This document shows, one piece after another, positions 1 through 5,771 of a DNA stretch of 14,081 nucleotides. The stretch is from Rhizobium sp. LCM 4573. Its GTDB lineage: Bacteria > Pseudomonadota > Alphaproteobacteria > Rhizobiales > Rhizobiaceae. Under the pieces are notes generated by a model. The model searched no databases. It saw nothing but the letters and a program-made list of their open reading frames with translations, and was not told where the DNA came from. The DNA lies in NCBI RefSeq assembly GCF_001854865.1, contig NZ_MDDW01000028.1, positions 515,638-529,718 of the forward strand, read 5' to 3'. The translations under genes were made by a program, and so were the position numbers. The stretch's first letter is position 1. Each line of letters opens with the position of its first letter.

Positions 1-264
1 CGCGGCACGCCGGAGGCAGTCAGCCAGAGCAGCGATTACCTGAAGCTTTTCGGCAATACGCGCTCGCTCGCCGTCTACAGCCACCACCACGATCATACCC
101 ATCTGCCGGATGGCCGCGTGCTGCACGAGGATGGTTCGATTACCGATCATTGCCATCCGGAAGACGGCCATCACGAGCATGGCGGCCACTCTCACGAACA
201 TCACCGCCACGAACATGAGCACCATCATCATGCGCATGCGGAAGAGGGAGAGCGCCGTGCTTGA
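1..264 (+). CDS. znuC: Zinc ABC transporter ATP-binding protein ZnuC (3' end only)
   Basis: Only the last 87 codons are present. The frame opens with GTPEAVSQSSDYLKLFG, which fits the end of the ZnuC ATPase after the nucleotide-binding domain; Walker motifs lie outside the window. It then runs into a tail very rich in histidine (about 22 His in the last 60 residues, with HHH, HEHE and HHHH clusters) before a TGA at 262-264. ZnuC powers zinc import through the inner-membrane permease ZnuB. A histidine-rich tail on a zinc importer subunit probably binds or buffers zinc, which is an inference. The gene overlaps znuB by 8 bases, so the two are probably translationally coupled. The assignment rests on the tail, this short C-terminal motif and the znuB-zur context. 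Confidence 0.88.
   Translation, partial: RGTPEAVSQSSDYLKLFGNTRSLAVYSHHHDHTHLPDGRVLHEDGSITDHCHPEDGHHEHGGHSHEHHRHEHEHHHHAHAEEGERRA
246..250 (+). promoter_or_regulatory. Ribosome binding site that decides the znuB start
   Basis: GGGAG (within GAGGGAG, 244-250) lies six bases before the GTG at 257, inside the last codons of znuC. It supports the short, family-like start of znuB over upstream in-frame ATGs. Confidence 0.6.
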
Positions 265-1084
265 CGATTTCTTCACCCGCGCGCTGGTTGCCGGCATCGG
301 TGTAGCCTTGACCGCCGGGCCGCTCGGCTGCTTCGTCGTCTGGCGGCGCATGGCCTATTTCGGCGATACGATCGCCCATTCCGCGCTGCTCGGCGTCGCG
401 CTTTCGCTGCTGCTGAACGTGAACCTGCTGGTCACCGTTTTCGCCGTGGCGCTGGTGGTCTCGCTGCTTCTCCTGCTCTTACAGCGGCGGCAGACGCTTT
501 CCGCCGACGCGCTGCTCGGCATTCTCTCCCACTCGGCGCTGGCGATCGGCCTCGTGATGGTCGCCTTCATGAGCTGGGTGCGCATCGATCTCATCGCCTT
601 CCTGTTCGGTGACATCCTGGCTGTCACGAAGGCCGATATCGCGCTGATCTGGGGCGGCGGGCTCTTTGTGCTCGCTGCGATCGCCTTTCTCTGGCGGCCG
701 CTCGTCGCCTCGACGGTCAGCGAGGAGGTGGCCGAAGCCGAAGGCCTCAATCCGGAGCGCACGCGGCTCCTCTTCATGCTGCTGATGGCGCTGACGATCG
801 CGATCGCCATGAAGATCGTCGGCATCATGCTGATCACCTCGTTGCTCATCATTCCCGCCGCGACCGCGCGGCGCTTTTCCACCGGGCCCGAAACCATGGC
901 CGTTCTCGCATCCCTGATCGGTGCGCTGGCCGTGGTCGGCGGCCTTTTCGGATCGCTTCATTACGATACGCCTTCCGGCCCCTCCATCGTGGTTGCGGCC
1001 CTGATCCTCTTCATTCTGAGCCTGTTCTGGATGGCGGGGAAAAGCGGGACGGAACCGGCCGGCAACAAGGGAGTGCGCTCATGA
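257..1084 (+). CDS. znuB: Zinc ABC transporter permease ZnuB
   Basis: This is an ABC-3 family inner-membrane permease of 275 residues, the usual length, that passes zinc from the periplasmic binding protein to the cytoplasm. Visible family motifs are RRMAYFGDTIAHSALLG near the N-terminus, EEVAEAEGLN in the cytoplasmic coupling region, VGIMLITSLLIIPAATAR in the late membrane core, and DTPSGPSIVV near the end. About eight hydrophobic segments are spread along the protein. I chose the GTG at 257 because it gives the family-like start MLDDFFTRALVAGIG and has a GGGAG ribosome binding site at 246-250. Upstream ATGs (110, 221) would extend the frame through the znuC histidine tail. The stop overlaps the zur start (ATGA at 1081-1084). 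Confidence 0.95.
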   Translation: MLDDFFTRALVAGIGVALTAGPLGCFVVWRRMAYFGDTIAHSALLGVALSLLLNVNLLVTVFAVALVVSLLLLLLQRRQTLSADALLGILSHSALAIGLVMVAFMSWVRIDLIAFLFGDILAVTKADIALIWGGGLFVLAAIAFLWRPLVASTVSEEVAEAEGLNPERTRLLFMLLMALTIAIAMKIVGIMLITSLLIIPAATARRFSTGPETMAVLASLIGALAVVGGLFGSLHYDTPSGPSIVVAALILFILSLFWMAGKSGTEPAGNKGVRS

Positions 1085-1485
1085 TCGCACCGGCATTGAC
1101 CAAGAACCAGTCGCTCGTCTTCGAGGTGCTCAATCGCTCCGACGCGCCGATGAGCGCCTACACGATCCTCGATCGGCTGCGCGACCACGGCTTTCGCGCG
1201 CCCCTGCAGGTCTACCGGGCTCTCGACAAGCTGCTGGAGTTCGGCCTCGTCCACCGGCTCGAAAGCCTGAACGCCTTCGTCGCCTGTTCGCATGCGCAGA
1301 GCGATTGCTGCAGCCGCGGCCATGGCACGGTCGCCTTCGCCATCTGCGAGAGCTGCGGCCACGTCTCCGAATTCCACGACCATGCGGTCGATCATCGCCT
1401 CGGCGACTGGGCGAAGGAGAAGGGCTTCAAACCGGCCAAGACCACGATCGAGATCCGCGGGCTCTGCAGCGCCTGCGCGGCCTAG
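1081..1485 (+). CDS. zur: Zinc uptake regulator Zur (Fur family)
   Basis: This 134-residue Fur-family repressor senses zinc and shuts off zinc uptake genes when zinc is sufficient. The N-terminal half is a winged helix with the pattern [23 protein letters not shown] (helix 3 and wing). The dimerisation half has paired cysteines C89-x2-C92 and C129-x2-C132, the structural zinc site of the family. H58, C69, H71, H81, H94, H99 and H101 are candidates for the sensing site. It overlaps znuB by 4 bases (ATGA) with AAGGGAG at 1067-1073, so it is made together with the transporter and probably controls its own operon; the operator would lie upstream of znuC, outside the window. Zur rather than Fur, Mur or Irr is chosen from the operon. 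Confidence 0.94.
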   Translation: MIAPALTKNQSLVFEVLNRSDAPMSAYTILDRLRDHGFRAPLQVYRALDKLLEFGLVHRLESLNAFVACSHAQSDCCSRGHGTVAFAICESCGHVSEFHDHAVDHRLGDWAKEKGFKPAKTTIEIRGLCSACAA

Positions 1486-2009
1486 ATCTCCCTGAGGTCT
1501 TTCGCGTAGCGCTGCCAGTTCGCGACGTAATGATCCGCCGACTGCCGGAGACGGGCAACGGCATCGTCATCCAGCGTGCGGACGACCCGCGCCGGCGAAC
1601 CGACGATCAGCGAATTGTCCGGAAATTCCTTGCCCTCGGTAATCAGCGCATTGGCGCCGATCAGGCAATTCTTGCCGATCTTCGCCCCGTTCAGGATCGT
1701 CGCGCCCATGCCGACCAGCGAATTGTCGCCGATCGTGCAGCCGTGGATGATCGCGTGATGGCCGATGGTGCAGCCTTCGCCGATCGAAACCGGCAGGCCG
1801 ACATCATTGTGGATCATCACGCCATCCTGGATATTGCTGCGCGCGCCGATGACGATCGGTTCGTTGTCGCCCCGCAAGACGGCCCCGAACCAGATGCCGA
1901 CATCCTCGCCGAGCTCGACCTTGCCGATGAGCGTGGCGGTGGGCGCGATCCAGCAGCGGCCGGCTTCCGGCAGTTTCGGCTGGTATTCTCCAAGCGCGTA
2001 AAGCGGCAT
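1482..2009 (-). CDS. Gamma carbonic anhydrase family protein (hexapeptide, left-handed beta-helix)
   Basis: A 175-residue protein built of hexapeptide repeats (IG-x4 turns such as [31 protein letters not shown]) that form a left-handed beta-helix, then a C-terminal helix ([22 protein letters not shown]). H67, H84 and H89 fit the three zinc ligands of gamma carbonic anhydrases, and R46, D48, Q61 and D62 fit the conserved active-site frame. Such proteins (YrdA/PaaY/CaiE type) may hydrate CO2 or act on CoA thioesters; the sequence does not decide. The start follows a GGGAGGAAAGAC ribosome binding site. It lies 25 bases after the FAH-family gene and is probably co-transcribed with it. Its stop codon overlaps that of zur on the other strand. 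Confidence 0.9.
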   Translation of the reverse strand: MPLYALGEYQPKLPEAGRCWIAPTATLIGKVELGEDVGIWFGAVLRGDNEPIVIGARSNIQDGVMIHNDVGLPVSIGEGCTIGHHAIIHGCTIGDNSLVGMGATILNGAKIGKNCLIGANALITEGKEFPDNSLIVGSPARVVRTLDDDAVARLRQSADHYVANWQRYAKDLREI

Positions 2010-2034
2010 GTCTTTCCTCCCGATGCCTTCCGTC

Positions 2035-2721
2035 TCAGACGACCGTAACCGTCAGCTCGCCGACGCCCTCGACGCCGCAGGCGACCTTGTCGCCGCGCTT
2101 GACCGGACCGACGCCGGCGGGCGTGCCGGTCATGATGACGTCGCCGGGCGCGAGCGTGAAGAGCTTCGAAAGCTCGGCGATGATTTCCGGAAGCTTCCAG
2201 ATCATCTGGTTCAAATTGCCGGACTGCTTGCGCTCGCCGTTGACGTCGAGCCAGACGGCGCCCTGCTGTGGATGGCCGATCTTGGCGGCCGGCACGAGGG
2301 CGGAAACGGGCGCGGATTTCTCGAAGGCCTTGGCAACCTCCCACGGCCTTCCCATCTTCTTGGCCTCGGCCTGCCGGTCGCGGCGGGTGAAATCCACGCC
2401 GACGCCGTAGCCGTAGACCTTCGACAGCGCCTCTCCGGCCGGGATATTCGCGCCGCCCGCGGCAAGCGCCATCACCAGCTCGACCTCGTAATGCACGTCG
2501 GAGGAGAGCGACGGATAGGGGAATTCGGACCCGGCATAGAGGTTGTCGGCGTTCTTCTGGAAGAAGAAGGGCGGCTGGCGCGACGGATCGTGGCCCATCT
2601 CGATCGCGTGGTCGGCATAATTGCGGCCGACGCAATAGACCCGGCGCACCGGAAACCGTTCAGTCACGCCTTCGACCGGAAGCAGAACGGGTTCGAGGGC
2701 GGGGATCACGGTCGCGAGCAT
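2035..2721 (-). CDS. Fumarylacetoacetate hydrolase (FAH) family protein
   Basis: A 228-residue FAH-family enzyme that would cleave or isomerise a beta-diketone or oxo-acid, such as fumarylpyruvate or acylpyruvate, with a divalent metal. The N-terminal [20 protein letters not shown] and [11 protein letters not shown] match the fumarylpyruvate/acylpyruvase branch (YcgM/NagK-like). E79 and E81 in HYEVEL and D110 in GVDFTRRD fit the metal ligands; K131 and the [10 protein letters not shown] loop (197-206) complete the active site. The start follows CAGGAG six bases upstream. It is the first gene of a two-gene operon with the gamma-carbonic-anhydrase-like gene. The leader just above the ribosome binding site has a 12-bp tandem duplication. 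The exact substrate cannot be read from the sequence. Confidence 0.92.
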   Translation of the reverse strand: MLATVIPALEPVLLPVEGVTERFPVRRVYCVGRNYADHAIEMGHDPSRQPPFFFQKNADNLYAGSEFPYPSLSSDVHYEVELVMALAAGGANIPAGEALSKVYGYGVGVDFTRRDRQAEAKKMGRPWEVAKAFEKSAPVSALVPAAKIGHPQQGAVWLDVNGERKQSGNLNQMIWKLPEIIAELSKLFTLAPGDVIMTGTPAGVGPVKRGDKVACGVEGVGELTVTVV

Positions 2722-2732
2722 GGGAAACTCCT

Positions 2733-2756
2733 GGGCAAGGGAAGGGGCAAGGGAAG
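2733..2756. repeat. 12-bp tandem duplication in the leader of the FAH-family gene
   Basis: GGGCAAGGGAAG occurs twice head to tail (2733-2744 and 2745-2756). It sits immediately upstream of the ribosome binding site of the minus-strand FAH-family gene and makes a pyrimidine-rich leader in its mRNA. The rest of the 2722-2884 spacer must hold divergent promoters for this gene and dusA, but I see no convincing -35/-10 pair. Confidence 0.7.
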
Positions 2757-2884
2757 GGCGGAAAACGACGGCGCCCTTTGTCTCCCAAATCGTGCGCCGA
2801 TCCTAGCACTTTTTGCGGGGGCGGGGACGAACTGGCGGAGAATTTCCGTTTGCTGTATGAGGGCCGCCAACGAAAGGGTTTGCG

Positions 2885-3943
2885 ATGTACGCAGAGGCAC
2901 TGGCAACGGGCGGCAAGATTTTCGCCGTTGCCCCGATGATCGACTGGACGGACAGGCACTGCCGGTTTCTTCACCGGCAGATGACGAAGCGCGCGCTCCT
3001 CTATACCGAGATGATCGTGGCGGATGCGATCATCCACGGCCCGCGCGAGCGCCTTCTCTCCTATTCGCCGGAAGAGCATCCGGTCGCCCTCCAGCTCGGC
3101 GGATCGGACCCGGCAAAGCTCGCCGAGGCGGTGCGGATCGCCGCAGATTACGGCTATGACGAAATCAACCTCAACGTCGGCTGCCCCTCGGATCGGGTGC
3201 AGAGCGGCACTTTCGGCGCCTGCCTGATGCGCGAGCCGCAGCTGGTGGCGGACTGCGTGACGGCGATGCGCAAGGTGGCGGCCGTGCCGGTGACGGTGAA
3301 ATGCCGCATCGGCGTGGACGACCAGGAGCCTGAAACCGTGCTGCCGGATTTTCTCGCCCGGGTGATCGCCGCCGGGGCCGACGCGGTCTGGGTGCATGCC
3401 CGCAAGGCCTGGCTGCAGGGGCTTTCGCCGAAGGAGAACCGCGAAATCCCGCCGCTCGACTATGATCTCGTCCACCGCGTGAAGCGCGAGAACCCGTCGG
3501 TCTTCCTCGGCATCAACGGCGGCATCGCCGATCTGGATGAGGCAGCCGGACATCTCGCCCATATGGACGGGGTGATGCTTGGCCGCGCCGCCTATCAGAA
3601 TGCCGGACTGCTGGTGGGCGTGGACGAATTGCTGGAGGTTGGTGGACCCGGAGGGACTCGAACCCCCAATGACATCGACTGGCTGGCGCTGCGCGACGCG
3701 ATGATGGCCTATGCGGAAAGCGTGATGGCCTCCGGCGGGCGGCTGCATCATGTGACGCGCCACATGGTGGGCCTCTTCCAGGGCTTTGCCGGCGCGCGCC
3801 GCTTCCGCCAGATCCTCTCCGCCGAGGCGACCAGGCCGGGCGCGGGGCCGGAAGTGATCGCCGCCGCCTTCGCGGCCGTGGACCTCGGCTCCGATCCGAA
3901 GGCTTCTGACTTGAAGGCTGGCGAGACGAAGCTGGCGGGGTGA
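2885..3943 (+). CDS. dusA: tRNA-dihydrouridine synthase A (DusA)
   Basis: A 352-residue flavin enzyme that reduces uridine to dihydrouridine in the D-loop of tRNAs. The TIM barrel begins with FAVAPMIDWTDRHCRF; the catalytic cysteine is C100 in LNVGCPSDRVQSG; FMN-contact motifs are VALQLGGSDP, VTVKCRIGVDD, GINGGI and DGVMLGRAAYQN. The C-terminal helical part has GRLHHVTRHMVGLFQGFAGARRFRQ. The start at 2885 follows AAAGGG at a suitable distance. Residues 252-262 (VGGPGGTRTPN) are odd: the DNA there (3640-3667) is the complement of a tRNA 3' end, placed in a loop region where other DusA proteins are variable. The tail after about residue 338 (SDPKASDLKAGETKLAG) looks unstructured, and the stop TGA is the first triplet of an 80-bp repeat element. 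Confidence 0.95.
   Translation: MYAEALATGGKIFAVAPMIDWTDRHCRFLHRQMTKRALLYTEMIVADAIIHGPRERLLSYSPEEHPVALQLGGSDPAKLAEAVRIAADYGYDEINLNVGCPSDRVQSGTFGACLMREPQLVADCVTAMRKVAAVPVTVKCRIGVDDQEPETVLPDFLARVIAAGADAVWVHARKAWLQGLSPKENREIPPLDYDLVHRVKRENPSVFLGINGGIADLDEAAGHLAHMDGVMLGRAAYQNAGLLVGVDELLEVGGPGGTRTPNDIDWLALRDAMMAYAESVMASGGRLHHVTRHMVGLFQGFAGARRFRQILSAEATRPGAGPEVIAAAFAAVDLGSDPKASDLKAGETKLAG
3640..3667 (-). other. tRNA 3'-end-like sequence inside dusA (T-arm, acceptor strand, CCA)
   Basis: Read on the minus strand, these 28 bases have the exact layout of a tRNA 3' end. There is a 5-bp T-stem (GGGGG with CCCTC, one G-T wobble), a canonical seven-base T-loop TTCGAGT, a seven-base acceptor strand CGGGTCC, a discriminator A and CCA. 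The sequence further 5' on that strand does not form an anticodon or D arm, so this is not a whole tRNA gene. On the plus strand it is translated in frame as GGPGGTRTPN within DusA. It may be a relic of a tRNA-targeting integrative element, a chance or selected mimic, or a functional complement to a tRNA. Confidence 0.8.
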
Positions 3944-4020
3944 GGAACGTCCGCGCAGCGGAGCAATCGATCGAGTGAATCGATTGCAGCGACGAACGCC
4001 CGGAGCGAGAGCGAGGGGCC
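3941..4020 (+). repeat. 81-bp palindromic element, copy 1 (intergenic, at the dusA stop)
   Basis: An 80-bp copy of an element found again at 7789-7869 and 7972-8052 in the opposite orientation, about 90 percent identical by eye, with one base missing. The core is a hairpin with a 9-bp perfect stem (GCAATCGAT at 3963-3971 pairing with ATCGATTGC at 3979-3987) and a 7-base loop, followed by a GC-rich arm. Its first three bases are the dusA stop codon. It fills the gap between the convergent dusA and the 127-residue gene, so it could also act in 3'-end formation, although there is no T-run. Confidence 0.85.
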
Positions 4021-4032
4021 GGCCGCTACCTC

Positions 4033-4416
4033 TCAAGGATGGCCCGTGTTCCGTCTCCGCCGCCATTCCTCGAAACGCGGGCGGTGCTCGGCCGGCAGCT
4101 CGGAGCGGACGAGCTCGATCGCCGCATCCCGCAGCGCGCGGCGCTCTGGATCGGGCGGGGCGAAATCCGGCAGTTGCGCGGACTGGTACCGCTGGACCAC
4201 CGCCAGGACTTCCGCATAGAGCGCATCGAAGGCGGCGCGCTGCGGGCCGGTGAGGTTGCGGAGGCAGCAGGGCTCGCCGCTCTTCCTGAAATGCCAATAG
4301 CATGCGTTCCTGCGGCGGCAGTCGCGGCGCCGGCAGACCTTGTGCGGCAGGGCGAGCATCTCGGCGCAGCGCGACATCAGGCGGGAATTGACGGGAAGGG
4401 GTGTCGGGTCGGTCAT
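4033..4416 (-). CDS. Small Cys/Arg-rich hypothetical protein
   Basis: A 127-residue protein of unknown function. The N-terminal half carries six cysteines (C17, C28, C33, C39, C50, C51) in a strongly basic setting: CRRRDCRRRNACYWHF followed by EPCCLRNL. This spacing could hold a metal, but it matches no zinc-finger family I can name. The C-terminal half is helical and charged, with PPDPERRALRDAAIELVRSEL. A ribosome binding site CGGAG lies about eight bases before the ATG at 4416. The patterned sequence and sensible start argue for a real gene. It is transcribed towards dusA, with the palindromic element between the two 3' ends, and its upstream side borders a long repeat-filled spacer. Confidence 0.7.
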   Translation of the reverse strand: MTDPTPLPVNSRLMSRCAEMLALPHKVCRRRDCRRRNACYWHFRKSGEPCCLRNLTGPQRAAFDALYAEVLAVVQRYQSAQLPDFAPPDPERRALRDAAIELVRSELPAEHRPRFEEWRRRRNTGHP

Positions 4417-4458
4417 GGGGGGGCTCCGTTTGGGATGTGGTGAAACCGAAAACCGCTC

Positions 4459-4639
4459 ACCCCCTCACCAACAAAATCTACGACTTAGCTGCGCTAAGAT
4501 CGTGATTTTGTAACCTCTCCCGCCAAGGGAGAGGTAAACCCGCGGCGGTGCCTCGCTCTATCTCTCCCCTGGCGGGAGAGAAAGCAATTTCGGCATCTTA
4601 GCCGAAGGCTCAAATGCCAGAAATTGCAAGTGAGGGGGT
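4459..4639. repeat. Mosaic of palindromes bounded by a 10-bp inverted repeat
   Basis: ACCCCCTCAC (4459-4468) and GTGAGGGGGT (4630-4639) are perfect inverted repeats that bound the unit. Inside are stacked hairpins: ACAAAATC/GATTTTGT (4471-4478/4504-4511) enclosing CTTAGC/GCTAAG (4484-4489/4493-4498); CCTCTCCC/GGGAGAGG (4514-4521/4527-4534); TCTCTCCC/GGGAGAGA (4561-4568/4574-4581); and GCAATTTC/GAAATTGC (4584-4591/4620-4627). This architecture resembles the intergenic mosaic elements (RIME-like) described in rhizobia. The family name is an inference. Confidence 0.75.
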
Positions 4640-4679
4640 CGTGAGGACGCAATGCGGCCTTGGCGATCGTCGGGTCTTT

Positions 4680-4751
4680 CCTCGGGTTGAACCCGAGGAC
4701 CGCTCGCCCGAGGGCGAGGGCTGTAGTCATCCTCGGGCTTGACCCGAGGAT
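4680..4751. repeat. Two CCTCGGG-family palindromes
   Basis: CCTCGGGTTGAACCCGAGG at 4680-4698 is a near-perfect palindrome with a single central base. A second member at 4729-4751 has arms ATCCTCGGG and CCCGAGGAT around a short centre. The same half-sites (TTGAACCCGAGGAT) recur three times inside the uvrB tail at 7582-7662. Confidence 0.8.
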
Positions 4752-4755
4752 CGGA

Positions 4756-4813
4756 CGGGGCGCTGAAAGCTGCCTCTTAAGTTTTAGTTTAGGTGACACC
4801 TCTCAGCGCCCCG
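4756..4813. repeat. 11-bp inverted repeat around an AT-richer 36-base core
   Basis: CGGGGCGCTGA (4756-4766) and TCAGCGCCCCG (4803-4813) are perfect inverted repeats. The 36 bases between are AT-richer and end in an internal AGGTGACACCT hairpin (4791-4801). It could be a long hairpin or a small mobile-type unit. There is no coding content. Confidence 0.7.
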
Positions 4814-5318
4814 TTCGGCGGTTTATGCCCGCGACTTCGGCCTCTCTGCCGTGGCCGCGCAAGGGACATTAAGGCTAAGGGTTTGCCGTTTCCGGACGGA
4901 CCACCCCGCGCCACCCATTCACTGACGCCACCATGTGTGCCGCACAGGCACGCCCGGCGCGCTCTTTCGGGCATCAAGAGACGACGAGCCGGTCCGAAAC
5001 CCGTCATCTCTCCCCGTGTCGCCGGAGGGAGACCATTTTCCGCGAACCCGGATCATGAGGTTTTGCGTCCTACCCTCATGACCCGCGCCGGTTCCGCCTC
5101 GCCGGCACGCCTGCCGGTGTATCCGCGACGGAACGGGGCAATTGTAGGCACGGGTTCGGAAAGCGGGGATGAAAGGGGATGAAATTTCCCGCAAGTGCCT
5201 GATCGGAAAGGAGCGGCCGCGCGGGATCGTCCCCGCTTTGGGCAGGGCGGGCGGAAGCCGCTTGAATGGGAAAGGTCAGGCGTTGCGGGCCGAAACCCTG
5301 TTCCGGGTGCCGGAATGG
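4814..5318. other. Gene-free spacer with scattered hairpins
   Basis: I find no credible gene here; open frames on both strands look like GC-rich shadows. Structure that can be seen: TCATGAGG/CCTCATGA (5053-5060/5074-5081, 13-base loop) nested in GAACC/GGTTC (5044-5048/5090-5094); CCGGCA/TGCCGG (5102-5107/5112-5117, 4-base loop); and a direct duplication of GGGGATGAAA (5165-5174 and 5175-5184). Together with 4417-4813 it makes about 900 bases without a gene. Confidence 0.55.
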
Positions 5319-5519
5319 CTAGCGCAGCGCGGCGCCCAGCTTCTGCTGGACGAGCTCGGCGCTACCGCGGACATAGAGCGCATGCGGCTTGCCGCCCGTG
5401 CTGGTGATGGCCATGGCGACGATCGAGACGCCCTCCTCGAAGGGCGTGACATAGAGCACCTGCGCGGGATTGATGTAGACATCCTGGTTGTGGGTGTTCT
5501 TGAAGCCGATCAGCGCCAT
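5319..5519 (-). CDS. Conserved-looking small hypothetical protein (66 residues)
   Basis: A 66-residue protein beginning MALIGFKNTHNQDVYINPAQ. The predicted fold is beta-rich with a short C-terminal helix: YINPAQVLYVTPFEEG, then SIVAMAITSTGGK, then ALYVRGSAELVQQKLGAAL. The pattern of a short protein with an 'INP..V.YV.P' strand and a closing helix is loosely reminiscent of FlbD-like small proteins, but I do not assign it. I use the ATG at 5517-5519 rather than upstream in-frame ATGs because AGGAG (5526-5530) precedes it by six bases and the extra upstream residues look like translated spacer. No partner gene is apparent; the AT-rich insert starts just upstream. Confidence 0.75.
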   Translation of the reverse strand: MALIGFKNTHNQDVYINPAQVLYVTPFEEGVSIVAMAITSTGGKPHALYVRGSAELVQQKLGAALR

Positions 5520-5594
5520 CCGTCTCTCCTTTCGCGATGCGTGGGCGAGGTATAGCGGAGCGTGGGTTGATGGAGCGTTAGCGGGGGTGAGGAG

Positions 5595-5613
5595 ATGCCT
5601 CTTCGCGAGGCAT
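5595..5613. repeat. Short hairpin at the edge of the AT-rich insert
   Basis: ATGCCTC (5595-5601) and GAGGCAT (5607-5613) form a 7-bp stem with a 5-base loop TTCGC. It lies between the 66-residue gene and the AT-rich insert. There is no T-run, so I do not call it a terminator. Confidence 0.5.
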
Positions 5614-5771
5614 GCCATCCTAGGCGCCACACAGTTTAGGCGCGATGGAAGCCAAGCATATTTATGAACTGAGAATAAATGGTATCCACATCTTTCATTC
5701 TCGCATTGGTTGCTTTAAGTACTTGATGATGCAAATGTATGCGACTTAAGGGTAATTTATAGGGATGGCTG

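Noticed and set aside
110..256. Longer znuB with an N-terminal extension from the ATG at 110
   Set aside because: The added residues are the out-of-frame translation of the znuC histidine tail; the GTG at 257 has a ribosome binding site and a family-like N-terminus.
3640..3720. A complete tRNA gene on the minus strand in dusA
   Set aside because: Only the T-arm, the acceptor 3' strand and CCA are present; no anticodon or D arm can be formed from the adjoining sequence.
3963..3987. Rho-independent terminator after dusA
   Set aside because: There is a good hairpin but no T-run, and the same hairpin occurs within the uvrB coding region.
4459..4752. CRISPR array
   Set aside because: The repeats are different palindromes without regular spacers and no cas genes are nearby.
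4494..5194. Several 70-130 codon frames in the gene-free spacer on both strands
   Set aside because: They are made of translated palindromes and GC-rich spacer, overlap each other and lack good ribosome binding sites.
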